A DNA stretch of 64,000 nt from CAYVQF01 sp964454015 (GTDB lineage: Bacteria > Myxococcota_A > Bradymonadia > UBA4248), in the NCBI GenBank assembly GCA_964454015.1, contig CAYVQF010000007.1, forward strand, positions 62,001 to 126,000, read 5' to 3'. The translations under genes and the position numbers were made by a program. The first letter of the stretch is position 1; the number at the start of each line of letters is the position of its first letter. A model generated the notes under the pieces. The model made no database searches, was not told the origin of the DNA, and worked only from the letters and a program-made list of their open reading frames with translations. This document shows positions 50,448 to 60,101 of the stretch, in pieces.

Positions 50448-53213
50448 TCAGGGTCGGGGCGATGGTTCGGGTGCCGGGTGGTGTGGGCGCGCCGGTAAGG
50501 GCTGGAGAAAGGCCTGCAGGCGCGTCGCCGTCGCTTGGCACACCTGCTGCGCCGCGCGTGCCCGAATGAAACGCTGTGTTTTGTTGCGCTTGCTCTCGCT
50601 TTTGCTGTCGAGGCCGCCCATCTCGATGAGGCGCCGTAGGGCGTTCTCAAAGGTGGGCTTGGCCAGGCTCTCCTGGTACAGAATGGTGCCCTCATGATAG
50701 CGCAGGCTGCACTTCATCATGATCTCTTCGATGAAGCTCGCCTCGCTTTGCCACGCCTCGGGGGCGTGGGCAGAGGCAGAGGCGACCAGGGCATAAGCTT
50801 CGAGGAAGGTCAGCGTGAGACCACGCAAGTAGGCGATGGGGGGAGATGGCCAGGGAAGTGCCACGATGTGGTCGTTGTGGTGGCTGAGCCAACCCCGTTC
50901 GGCAAAGGAGCTCAGGATCGTCTCGACCATGTGGTCTGGGGTGTTCTCATCGCCAAAGACGAACTCGTATTTGAAGAGCTGAGCCAGCCAGCGCAAATTT
51001 TCTCTGAGCTCTTCCACTTCTGCCCTTAGCTCGCCGTTTTCGCACATGGCCGTGGCGACGAGGGCTTCGGTGAGCAGGGTGTGAAGAACCATGTTCTTGT
51101 AGTAGGCGAGTTGGCCTCGGGCTTTCTCCGGGACCGCATAGAAGGTCGTCTCGTGTTCACCCGTGGCGATGCGGGTGAACTCCACCAGGTTGGCGTCGGC
51201 GAAGAGGTGCAAGGCTTCATCGACCAGGTCGAGCATGGCGTGACCGAGCTCGCGGTAAATGTCCGTGTCGTCGGGGCCGTTCGCGTCGTAGACAGGATCC
51301 ACGAGGAAGAAGAGGTCGCGGCACCCCGGCTCTTGGCAGGCTTCTTCCCGCAACCTGACGCGACGGCTGGCCAGGATGGTCTGGATGGGCGGCGAGAGCC
51401 GAGCACCTTTGGCCAGCAGGAGGCTGAGGACGAAGCCGATGGCGTGGAGCATACGCTCACGGCTGATCCGGCGCTGGGGATGGTTGAGCAAAACCATGCT
51501 CAACACCGCCGAGGTGGTCACCGTGCCCGCGCGGTTGATTTCGTGGAGGATACGGTAGCCAAGGCTCTCGACCTGGCCTTGGTCGACGAGGGCCGGCTGC
51601 GGCTGTTGCGGTGCGACGGGTGGGAAGAAGTCTGCCAGGTCCAAGGGCTCACCAAAAGTGACGTAGAGACGCCCATAGCGGCTGGTCAGGATCTTGGTCG
51701 AGCGCAACAGATTGCCCAAGTTTTCTCGCTTTTTTTCGCCACCGACGATCTCGGCATGGTGCGCCTTGTCTTCGATGACCTTCTCGTAGGTCACGGCACA
51801 CGGCACGAGTTTGATGCGGTCCACGGCCTGGTTGCAGTAGGCTTCGACGACCATTTTGAGGATGCCAAAACGCGGCGCGAGGAGTTTTCCCGTGCGGCTT
51901 CTGCCGCCTTCGATGAAGAATTCTAGGCTATGACCTGCTTGGAGGATATGGGCGATGTAGGCAGAGAGACACAGGGCGTAGACCTGATCGCCTTTGAAAG
52001 AGCGACGGATGAAGAAAGCACCGCCGCGGCGCAAGATGCCGCCGACTGGGGGGAAGTTCAGGTTCTCGCCGGCGGTGATGTGGGGCGGTGTCAGGCCGTG
52101 GAGAAAGAAGAGATAGGAGATGATGAGGTAGTCGATGTGGCTCTTATGACTGGGGACGATGACCAAGCGCGCGTCCCGCGCTGCGGCGCGTACCTTGTCG
52201 AGGCCTTCGAGGTCGACCTCCAGGCCATCATAGATGAGGTGCCAGACCGGGGTGAGGAGGGTCGAGACAATTTTGATGGCGAGCATGGAGTGCTGCGAGG
52301 CCATGCGGTTGAGGTTGCGCCGTGCTTCCTTCTGTAAGTGTCGCAGATCGCCCTGGTTCTCCGCGGCGATACGGGCGAGTTCTTCTTGAAAAGCAGGTGC
52401 TTCCAGGATGTCGCGTTTGAGGTGGGCTGCTGAACGGTGCTTGGGTCCGACGACGGTCTCTCGTTCTTTCTCGAGGATCTCGACCAGGTGGCGCTGTAGG
52501 CTGAGGGCTGCGTCGTCCGCTGCAGGCTGGGTCGCGTGCCAGGTCCGCAGATCGATGGCTTCTCGCACCAAGACCAAAGGTGCGCCCATGGAGAAGAAGG
52601 GGCGCCACAGATTCTTCAGGACGTGCAGGAGGCGGCGCAGGAGCCCCGGCGCCTGGGGGCTGCCAAAAATGGTGGGCAGCCGGCTGGGCTCAAAGGACGC
52701 GCTGCGTCGCTCCCAGACGACGAGCATGGGGACGAGGTGGATGGGAGTCGCCGTGTCCGCGGCGAGGTCTTCCAGGGCGGTGGCCAGAAATGGTTGGCTG
52801 CTGGCGGCGCTTTGCTTCTCCGAGAAGCCGGGGCGCTCGAGAAAGAGGAGGCCGGCGCGGTGGTGATGCAGGGCGGCGAGCATTTGCTCCTTCTGGGGGC
52901 GGCGGTCGCGCCGCCGAAAGAGGAAGCGGAGCTGATCCATGAGTGGCGCGAGGTGGAGGGTGCCGGGGCCGTTGGACCAGCGCGCCAGGGGGAGGCCGTG
53001 TTTGTGGAACGCGAAGTTGAAGTAGAGGTAGTCGAAGAGACTGCGCGTTTGCAGCACGTAGAGGATGCGACTCTCGGCGGCGATGGCCCGGATCGTTGCG
53101 ATCTGGCGCGGCTCGAAGGTGACCTTGTCGAAGAGCCACCACAGGAGAAGCCTGACCAGGAACATGATCCTGGTGAGCATGGTCGATGGATGGGGCCGAA
53201 GTCGTTGGGTCAT
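50448..53213 (-). CDS. plsB: Glycerol-3-phosphate 1-O-acyltransferase PlsB
   Basis: 921 residues, larger than the about 807 of E. coli PlsB. It transfers an acyl chain from acyl-ACP or acyl-CoA to sn-glycerol-3-phosphate at the membrane. Acyltransferase blocks: SHKSHIDYL (HX4D catalytic, about residue 354), GGAFFIRRSF, FIEGGRSRTGKLL and IKLVPCAVTYEKVIED. There is a long N-terminal region with the GPAT-type segment RHxLYVLQTRSLFDYLYFN (here RILYVLQTRSLFDYLYFNF). The C-terminal third is helical. Its substrate could come from the GlpK encoded at 5963. Confidence 0.95.
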   Translation of the reverse strand: MTQRLRPHPSTMLTRIMFLVRLLLWWLFDKVTFEPRQIATIRAIAAESRILYVLQTRSLFDYLYFNFAFHKHGLPLARWSNGPGTLHLAPLMDQLRFLFRRRDRRPQKEQMLAALHHHRAGLLFLERPGFSEKQSAASSQPFLATALEDLAADTATPIHLVPMLVVWERRSASFEPSRLPTIFGSPQAPGLLRRLLHVLKNLWRPFFSMGAPLVLVREAIDLRTWHATQPAADDAALSLQRHLVEILEKERETVVGPKHRSAAHLKRDILEAPAFQEELARIAAENQGDLRHLQKEARRNLNRMASQHSMLAIKIVSTLLTPVWHLIYDGLEVDLEGLDKVRAAARDARLVIVPSHKSHIDYLIISYLFFLHGLTPPHITAGENLNFPPVGGILRRGGAFFIRRSFKGDQVYALCLSAYIAHILQAGHSLEFFIEGGRSRTGKLLAPRFGILKMVVEAYCNQAVDRIKLVPCAVTYEKVIEDKAHHAEIVGGEKKRENLGNLLRSTKILTSRYGRLYVTFGEPLDLADFFPPVAPQQPQPALVDQGQVESLGYRILHEINRAGTVTTSAVLSMVLLNHPQRRISRERMLHAIGFVLSLLLAKGARLSPPIQTILASRRVRLREEACQEPGCRDLFFLVDPVYDANGPDDTDIYRELGHAMLDLVDEALHLFADANLVEFTRIATGEHETTFYAVPEKARGQLAYYKNMVLHTLLTEALVATAMCENGELRAEVEELRENLRWLAQLFKYEFVFGDENTPDHMVETILSSFAERGWLSHHNDHIVALPWPSPPIAYLRGLTLTFLEAYALVASASAHAPEAWQSEASFIEEIMMKCSLRYHEGTILYQESLAKPTFENALRRLIEMGGLDSKSESKRNKTQRFIRARAAQQVCQATATRLQAFLQPLPARPHHPAPEPSPRP

Positions 53214-53291
53214 GGGGGTAACGAATCTGCACGGCGCGAGAAAAGCGAGCGCCGTAGACTCGGGCCTATATGGTGTGCGCGCAAGCTGGCG

Positions 53292-54710
53292 TCAAGGCGA
53301 CTTGCGCTGGCGGGTGTCGTGTGGGTCCAGTCGCGCCACAGCGGCGAGGGCTCGTTGCGCGTCCTGAGGCTGAGGGAAGAGCAGGGCAAAGCGTTCGTCT
53401 TCGTTGGTGAAGCGTTGCCACGTGGCCAGCATCTCTCCGAAGGTGTCAAAGGGATCCGCCGCACCGTTGCTGGCCACCTGGGCGACCAAAGCGCCGGCAA
53501 TCATCCAGGCCACGGCGGCGAAAGGGGAAGGAAAGCGGAGCGCTTCGCGTAGCCACAGGTGGCGGCGTATCAGCTCCAAGACGTAGCGTTCGCTGCGGGG
53601 ATCGAAGGCGATGAGGCCAGTGGGTGGCTTGGCGACATAGGCGCTGAAGTGTGCATGCCACTTGCGAAAGGTGTCGGCGAGGGCGCCGTGGCTTTCCAGG
53701 ATGAAGGAGAGGAAGGATGGGCTCAGGTCTTGCGCCGCCAGCCGTTGGAGGGCGGTGTGGAAGTGGGCCAGTGCCTGGGGGGTGAACCGGCTCGGCTGAG
53801 CGGTAGCGTTGGGTTCATCGCCAAGCATGAGGGCGGCCAAGCCGCTCAGACTCGCCTCTCGAGTGGCGAGGTAGTCCAAGACGCGTGCCTCCGTGCTGAG
53901 GAAACGGGCTCGGCGTTGGCGGGTCGGGGCATCGGGGCGTTGGAAGGGCAAGGTGTCGAAGGGGGCGTGGTAGACGGTGAAGGTCGGAAGGGAGCGGAGT
54001 GACTCGGGGAGGGTAGCCCGCAGGGGAGGACCGTAGGTGGGCTGCCATTGACGGTGATGGCGAAAACAGTGGTTGGCGAGGCCGAGTCGCAGGCCCTCCT
54101 CGGTGTAGACTCTGACGTAGGGAAAGGTTTGACAGATCGATGGCTTGGCCTCCATGCCCGCGGTGCGATGGATGGCGCACAGGCCGTCATGGTCGAGGAA
54201 AATGCAGCGTCCCTCGCAGAGGTTGAGGTGGAGGCCGGGCTGGTCAGGGACGGTGACGATGGGCTGCTGGTCCTGGAGGCGTGGGCGGGTCTGGGCCAGG
54301 GTGTCGTAGAGGTCAAAGATCCGTTGCGCTTCACCTGTGGCCAGGGGGCCAATGAGCTGTCCTTGGCAGGAGCGTCCGCAGGCCTCACAGTCGTGTTGGG
54401 TGCCGGGCAGTATTTGATGTTCGAGGGCGTGGGCTGGACGCAGGCGCGCAAAACCCAGTTGAAAGAGCTGGGTGACGAGGTGGTCCAAGAAGCCTGCTGG
54501 TGCCTCGATGCCGAGGCGCTGCGCGCGGAGGTCGACGTTTTGCACCGAGGCACGCCCATCCATGAGCATGACCATGAGGACCCCAACGGGAGCGAGGCGC
54601 ATGGTGCGGGGCTGGTGGGGGCGCTCGAGGGTGTAGAGCAGTCCTTGTGGCTCGATGTGCTCCCAGCGGAGCCTGAGATCGGGTTCGAGACACGGGCATT
54701 GATGAAGCAT
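53292..54710 (-). CDS. Lysine-N-methylase FliB-like/YkgJ-family Fe-S or zinc protein
   Basis: 472 residues. A cysteine-rich YkgJ/FliB-type core in the first half: CEACGRSCQG (about 108-117), CEGRCIFLDHDGLCAIH (about 164-180) and KPSICQTFPYV (about 190). Such Cys sets bind a metal or Fe-S cluster; the FliB family methylates flagellin lysines in Salmonella, but many relatives have no flagellin. The C-terminal half is helical and unassigned. No flagellar gene occurs in the window. The start ATG at 54710 has a further CPC near the N-terminus (MLHQCPCLEP). Substrate unknown. Confidence 0.75.
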   Translation of the reverse strand: MLHQCPCLEPDLRLRWEHIEPQGLLYTLERPHQPRTMRLAPVGVLMVMLMDGRASVQNVDLRAQRLGIEAPAGFLDHLVTQLFQLGFARLRPAHALEHQILPGTQHDCEACGRSCQGQLIGPLATGEAQRIFDLYDTLAQTRPRLQDQQPIVTVPDQPGLHLNLCEGRCIFLDHDGLCAIHRTAGMEAKPSICQTFPYVRVYTEEGLRLGLANHCFRHHRQWQPTYGPPLRATLPESLRSLPTFTVYHAPFDTLPFQRPDAPTRQRRARFLSTEARVLDYLATREASLSGLAALMLGDEPNATAQPSRFTPQALAHFHTALQRLAAQDLSPSFLSFILESHGALADTFRKWHAHFSAYVAKPPTGLIAFDPRSERYVLELIRRHLWLREALRFPSPFAAVAWMIAGALVAQVASNGAADPFDTFGEMLATWQRFTNEDERFALLFPQPQDAQRALAAVARLDPHDTRQRKSP

Positions 54711-54822
54711 GGTCTACCTGACAAGCGGGGCAAAGAGACCACGGGTAGCGCTGGCCTCGTTGAGCAAGGGTGCTGCCAGCATAGAGCAGGCCCCGTCGGG
54801 AGTGAAGCCGAGCGAGATGTGC

Positions 54823-56037
54823 TTAGGTCCTGAAAGGCTGACTGGGCGCCACCAAGAGAGCCTCGAGTGCGAGGGCGTGGCTGGGCATGGTGTCGATGAC
54901 CTTGGCGAAGACGCTCTGGTGCCAGTCGCGGAGCCCATCCTCGTCCATGGGGCGCTGTTGTTCTTGTTGGTGGCCCATGGCGATGGCCACGCGCCAGTCT
55001 ACGGCTGGAATGGAGCGGAAGACCTCGACCGCTTGGGGGTCGAACTGGACGCCAGCCATGCGCTGGACCTCTTCACTGGCGACCTCGAAGCTCAAGGCCT
55101 TGCGATAGGGGCGATCACTGGTCATGGCGTCAACGGCATCGGCGATGGCGAAGAGGCGCGCGCCAAGGTGAATGGCTTCGCCTTCCAGGCCATGGGGGTA
55201 GCCCTTGCCATCAAAGCGCTCGTGGTGTTCGCAGACGATGTGGTTGGCACCGGCGAGGAAGTCGATGCTGCCGATGAGGCGATGGCCGATGCTGGGGTGG
55301 TTGCGCATGATTTCCCACTCAGCGTCGTTGAGGGGACCAGGCTTGAGCATGATGGCGTCGGGGATCCCAATTTTTCCGATGTCGTGCAGCAGGGCGCCGC
55401 GCTGAATGTCGTCGAGGGCATCGCCAGCGATGCCCATACGAACGGCCATGGCGCGGGTGTAGAGGGCGACCCGGCGGCAGTGGAACTGGGTCTCCGTATC
55501 GCGCAGCTCGAGGGCTGAGAGCAAGCCGTTGAGCAGGGCCAGGGTGCGGGCCTGCACTTGGTCCTGGAGATCTTGGTTGAGTCGTTGCAGCGTGCGGTTG
55601 TGGTTCAGGACCTGGGCTTCGAGCTCCCGGTTGCGGTGGCTGAGGCGAATGTGCTGGGCCAGGTTGTCCATGAGGGCGTTGAGGTGGGTGGCGTTGATGG
55701 GCTTGTGCAGCAGGTGGGCGACCTGGGCTTCATTGACGGCGCGGACCATGGCTTGGGTGTCAGCGTAGGCGGTGATGAGCACCCGCAGGCACTGTGGCGC
55801 CAATTCTTTGAGGGACGCGAGGAAGGTGATGCCATCACAGGCCGCGTGGAGCTGGTAATCGGCGAGGACGATGTCAAAGTGCTGAGTCTGCACCAGGTCC
55901 TGGGCCGCCTCGACCTGGTCGGTGATGGTCACGGCGAAGCGGGTGGCGTCGAGCATGCGCTGCAGGGCCCGGAGCAAGCGGGGGTCGTCATCGAGGATCA
56001 GTACCTGCAGGGGCCTGGTGATTGGTGGTGTCATCAT
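54823..56037 (-). CDS. HD-GYP response regulator, cyclic-di-GMP phosphodiesterase
   Basis: 404 residues. Receiver domain (about 9-125): VLILDDDPRLL, phospho-Asp in DIVLADYQL, Lys in LLHKPINATHL. A coiled-coil linker (about 130-170) leads to the HD-GYP domain: HCRRVALYTRAMA, HDIGKIGIPD (catalytic HD), and HHERFDGKGYPHGL (GYP). It should degrade c-di-GMP, regulated by phosphorylation. Two Met codons begin it; the first (56037) is used. A longer in-frame extension to 56175 lacks sense. No histidine kinase adjoins it. Confidence 0.93.
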   Translation of the reverse strand: MMTPPITRPLQVLILDDDPRLLRALQRMLDATRFAVTITDQVEAAQDLVQTQHFDIVLADYQLHAACDGITFLASLKELAPQCLRVLITAYADTQAMVRAVNEAQVAHLLHKPINATHLNALMDNLAQHIRLSHRNRELEAQVLNHNRTLQRLNQDLQDQVQARTLALLNGLLSALELRDTETQFHCRRVALYTRAMAVRMGIAGDALDDIQRGALLHDIGKIGIPDAIMLKPGPLNDAEWEIMRNHPSIGHRLIGSIDFLAGANHIVCEHHERFDGKGYPHGLEGEAIHLGARLFAIADAVDAMTSDRPYRKALSFEVASEEVQRMAGVQFDPQAVEVFRSIPAVDWRVAIAMGHQQEQQRPMDEDGLRDWHQSVFAKVIDTMPSHALALEALLVAPSQPFRT

Positions 56038-56297
56038 GCGGGTACTTGCGTGGCGGCCTGGTTGCAGAAGCGAGGGGGCGTCCGGCTGGCATCTTCGAGG
56101 CGAGAGCGTCTGCAGATGGCCATTCGTCCCTCCGCTGTGAGCATCATGCGTGAGTGTAACCGATGGCGCACGCATCTATTCGCGCTTTCGAGGTGCCGGC
56201 GTGGGTGGAAAAAAGCCGTCGCTCCCCTTGCCACTGCGATCGGTCGATGGGAGTCTAGGCGCGGGTCGTGCTTTGGACGGGCTCGTGGAGGGAAGCT

Positions 56298-59200
56298 GTG
56301 GACCGCTCTTTCGTACATTTGCATCTTCATACGCAGTACAGCCTGCTGGACAGCGCCATTCGTATCGAGGCGCTGGTTCCCCATGTGGTTCAGCAGGGTT
56401 TCTCTGCGGTTGCGATGACCGATCATGCCAACCTCTTTGGAGCCATTGAGTTTTATACACGCTGTAAGAAGGCGGGTATCAAGCCAATCATCGGCATCGA
56501 GCTGAACATTATCGACGGAGAGCTAGGAGAGCGTCGCAGCCAGCGAGCATATCACCTCACGGTGTTGGCTCGCAACCACGAAGGTTACCGAAATCTCATG
56601 GCTTTGATTTCCCGGGGCTATTTGGATGGATATGAAGCGGCGACCAACACGGCCTATGTGAATGGGGCGCTGCTGGACGCCTACCGGGGTGGATTGATTG
56701 CCTTATCGGGGGATTTGGGGGGGCAGATCCCGCAGGCGATCCTGCGCAATGAGGAGGACGAGGCCCATCGTTTGGCCGGGGAGTTAGGTGAAATCTATGG
56801 CCAAGACGGCTTCTATCTCGAGGTGATGGCGAATCAGCTCACCGAGCAGAAGCGGGTCAACGCGGCGCTCAAACGCATGAGCCAAGTGACGGGGATTCCC
56901 CTGGTGGCGACCAATGATTGTCACTATTTGACGCAGAAGGAGGCCCAAGCGCATGGCATCCTGATGTGTATCCAGCTTCAGAAGAGCGTGGCGGCGGACA
57001 GCGTCATGGCGCATGGGATCGAGGACTTCTACGTCAAGTCCGCCGAGGAGATGTGGAGCTTCTTCGCCGATGTGCCCGAGGCGTGCGCCAACACCGTCAA
57101 GATCGCCGATTCGGTGGAAGTGGAGATTCCCCTTGGGCACAACTACCTGCCGCAGTTCAAGGTCCCAGAGGCCTACATCGCGGCGCATGATCTGCGCTCT
57201 GCCGATGCGCAGATGGACCACTATTTCGCTGAGCTGGCGCGGCAGGGGCTGCGGGAGCGTCTCGCCCATTTCGCGCGTCTGGGGCGGGAGGTGGATGAGG
57301 GGCCCTATTGGGAGCGCCTCGAGGTAGAGATCGGGGTCATCCAGCAGATGACCTTTTCGGGTTATTTTTTAATTGTTTGGGACTTCATCAATTGGGCCAA
57401 GGAGCATGGGATCCCCGTGGGCCCTGGCCGCGGCAGTGGCGCGGGCTCTTTGGTGGCCTATAGCTTGCGGATCACCGACGTCGATCCCTTGCAGTACGCC
57501 CTGCTCTTCGAGCGCTTCCTCAACCCCGAGCGGGTCAGCATGCCTGACTTCGACATCGACTTCTGCATGAACCGGCGCGGGGAGGTGATCTCCTATGTGA
57601 CGCAGAAATATGGGGTAAACAACGTCGGCCAGATCGCGACCTTTGGTTCTCTCAAGGCGCGGGCTTGCCTGAAGGATGTGGGCCGGGCGCTGAATTTCAC
57701 CTACGCCGAGACGGATCGTTTGGCCAAGGCGGTGCCAGAGCAGCTCAACATCACGTTGGCTCAGGCGCTGGCGCAGGAGCCCAAGCTGCGCGCCGCCGTG
57801 GAGAGCGATCCTCGCATTCGCCAACTCTACGACATCGCCCTCCAGCTCGAGGGGCTCTACCGGCAGGCAGGCATGCACGCCGCAGGGATCGTCATTTCAG
57901 AGGAGGTGCTCTGGCATTACGTGCCCGTGTTCCGGGGGGCCAACGGTGAAATCGTCACCCAGTACGCCAAGAACGAGGTCGAGGAAGCGGGCCTGGTCAA
58001 GTTCGATTTCTTGGGACTCAAGACCCTCACGGTGATCGCCGAAGCGGTGCGGATGATCAACGCGCAACGCCAGGCCAGTGGCCAAGAGGCCTTCGAGCTC
58101 GACGCCATTCCCATGGACGACCGGGAGGTCTTTCGGTTGATCAGCGAGGGTCGCACCACGGGCGTCTTTCAGTTGGAGTCGAGTGGATTCAGGGAATTGC
58201 TGACCAAGCTGCGTCCCGATTGTTTCGAGGACATTGTCGCCGCCGTGGCCCTCTATCGACCGGGTCCCCTGGGCTCGGGCATGGTCGATCAGTTCATCGC
58301 TTGCAAGCATGGCCAGCGCGAGGTGGTCTATCCCCACCCCTGGCTGGAAGAGATCCTGCGTGAGACCTACGGCGTGATTGTGTACCAGGAGCAGGTCATG
58401 CAGGCGGCGCAGAAGATCGGCGGCTACACCTTGGGCGGTGCCGATATCATGCGGCGCGCCATGGGGAAGAAGAAGGCCGAAGAGATGGCCAAGCAGCGCC
58501 AGGTCTTTGTCGACGGTGCGCGCCGCTTGCAGGTCGATCCCCAACTGGCGGGCGAGATCTTTGACAACATCGAGAAGTTTGCCGGCTACGGCTTCAATAA
58601 GAGCCACAGCGCGGCTTATGCGCTGATTTCCTACCAGACGGCCTACCTCAAAGCCCATTTCCCCGTGGAATTCACGGCGGCGACCCTCACCTGTGACCGG
58701 GAAAACACGGACAAGGTGGTGCGCACCATCTACGACGCGCGCGCCAATGGCATCGCCGTGCTGCCCCCCGATGTGAATGCTTCGCAGCGCGATTTTTCGG
58801 TGCACCACGGCAAGGTGCGTTTTGGGCTTGGGGCGGTCAAGGGGATCGGTGAGGGGGCGATCGAGAGCATCCTCGAGGCGCGCGTCAGTGAGCCTTTCGA
58901 GGGCCTCTTCGACTTCTGTCGTCGGGTGGACTTGCGGCGCGTCAACAGGCGGGTGCTGGAGGCGCTGGTCAAATGTGGGGCCTTCGACACGACTTGGCCC
59001 GAAGCCCTCCAAGGGGTGCGCGCCATCGGTGAGGCCAGGGCGCGGATGTTCGCGGCCATCTCTTCAGCCATCGAACGTGGCCAGAAAGCCCAGAGTGAGC
59101 GCGACGGCGGCCAGACCTCCCTCTTCGACATCTTCGCCGCTGCGGACGATGACGACGCGCTCGGCGGAGAGTCCTACCCCCAGGCCGATGCCTGGGACGA

Positions 59201-59855
59201 TCGCATGGTGTTGAGTCTGGAGAAGGACGCCTTGGGCTTCTTTGTCTCTGGCCACCCCCTCGACCGCTACGCCACAGAGATTTCCATCTACACCCAGGTC
59301 AACTCGACCCATGTGGGCGGCCTCTCCCACGGGACGGAGCTGAGCCTGGTTGGCGTCGTGGCTGCCTTGCGCGAAAAGGCGGTCAAGCGGGGTGATGGGC
59401 GGATGGCATTTCTCACCCTCGACGACAAAGTCGGCCAAGTGGAGGTGATTTGTTTCCCCAGAGTTTTTGCCGAATGTGAAGACGCCATTCGCAGCGATCT
59501 GCCCCTGCTGGTGAGCGGCAGGGTGTCCGTCGAGGGCGATGAGGGCGCGCCTGTGACCCGCATCCGGGCGGAGTCGGTGAAGGTCCTGGCGGATGCGCGC
59601 CAGCAACGGGTGGGCCACGTCCTCTTTCAGATCGCCGCCGATACGGCTGGGCCCGACGTGGTGGCCCACTTGGCGACGCTGATCGATGGCCACCCGGGTC
59701 CGTGCAGCACTTTCTTGCGCATCACCTGGGCTGGACTGGGTTCGGCGACGCTGCCCCTGGGCGCCCAGGCCCAGGTGGCCGTGAGCGATGAGCTCATTCA
59801 GTTGGCCAACCAGGTTCTGGGTGAAGGCAGCGTCAAGTTGGCCGTGCGCGCCTAG
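56298..59855 (+). CDS. dnaE: DNA polymerase III alpha subunit
   Basis: 1185 residues, normal for DnaE1, the replicative polymerase. PHP domain begins FVHLHLHTQYSLLDS. Polymerase active site: GPGRGSGAGSLVAY (about 376-389) and PDFDIDFCMNRRGEV (about 416-430) with the catalytic aspartates, then FEDIVAAVALYRPGP and YQEQVMQAAQKIGGYTLGGAD. C-terminal part has helix-hairpin-helix and OB domains (GEGAIESILEAR, FLTLDDKVGQVEVICFP). The start GTG at 56298 follows GGAGGG six bases away, giving VDRSFVHLHL. Divergent from the HD-GYP gene. Confidence 0.97.
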   Translation: MDRSFVHLHLHTQYSLLDSAIRIEALVPHVVQQGFSAVAMTDHANLFGAIEFYTRCKKAGIKPIIGIELNIIDGELGERRSQRAYHLTVLARNHEGYRNLMALISRGYLDGYEAATNTAYVNGALLDAYRGGLIALSGDLGGQIPQAILRNEEDEAHRLAGELGEIYGQDGFYLEVMANQLTEQKRVNAALKRMSQVTGIPLVATNDCHYLTQKEAQAHGILMCIQLQKSVAADSVMAHGIEDFYVKSAEEMWSFFADVPEACANTVKIADSVEVEIPLGHNYLPQFKVPEAYIAAHDLRSADAQMDHYFAELARQGLRERLAHFARLGREVDEGPYWERLEVEIGVIQQMTFSGYFLIVWDFINWAKEHGIPVGPGRGSGAGSLVAYSLRITDVDPLQYALLFERFLNPERVSMPDFDIDFCMNRRGEVISYVTQKYGVNNVGQIATFGSLKARACLKDVGRALNFTYAETDRLAKAVPEQLNITLAQALAQEPKLRAAVESDPRIRQLYDIALQLEGLYRQAGMHAAGIVISEEVLWHYVPVFRGANGEIVTQYAKNEVEEAGLVKFDFLGLKTLTVIAEAVRMINAQRQASGQEAFELDAIPMDDREVFRLISEGRTTGVFQLESSGFRELLTKLRPDCFEDIVAAVALYRPGPLGSGMVDQFIACKHGQREVVYPHPWLEEILRETYGVIVYQEQVMQAAQKIGGYTLGGADIMRRAMGKKKAEEMAKQRQVFVDGARRLQVDPQLAGEIFDNIEKFAGYGFNKSHSAAYALISYQTAYLKAHFPVEFTAATLTCDRENTDKVVRTIYDARANGIAVLPPDVNASQRDFSVHHGKVRFGLGAVKGIGEGAIESILEARVSEPFEGLFDFCRRVDLRRVNRRVLEALVKCGAFDTTWPEALQGVRAIGEARARMFAAISSAIERGQKAQSERDGGQTSLFDIFAAADDDDALGGESYPQADAWDDRMVLSLEKDALGFFVSGHPLDRYATEISIYTQVNSTHVGGLSHGTELSLVGVVAALREKAVKRGDGRMAFLTLDDKVGQVEVICFPRVFAECEDAIRSDLPLLVSGRVSVEGDEGAPVTRIRAESVKVLADARQQRVGHVLFQIAADTAGPDVVAHLATLIDGHPGPCSTFLRITWAGLGSATLPLGAQAQVAVSDELIQLANQVLGEGSVKLAVRA

Positions 59856-59927
59856 CCCCGTGGCTTGCGCGCGCTGCGTCTGGGGCGCCCGGGTCGAGCA
59901 TCCCGCGGGCAATGGGTGGTCATGATC

Positions 59928-59956
59928 TTGTGCCAGTGGTGAAGCGGTGCTATTGT
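59928..59956 (+). promoter_or_regulatory. Candidate promoter of the gene at 60102
   Basis: TTGTGC (59928-59933), 17 bases, TATTGT (59951-59956). It would leave a leader of about 139 bases before the ATG. Confidence 0.35.
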
Positions 59957-60101
59957 CCCGCCAGTGTAGTTGTTGGTCACCGGCTCTGAGGGCCGATGGC
60001 TGGGCGCCTTCGCCGCGATGAGGGGCGAAGTGATTGGCAGCGGGTGCGCTTTCGGTCCTGATGTGTTCGGCCGAGTGAGCAAGCGGAGACTGCGCGGCTT
60101 G

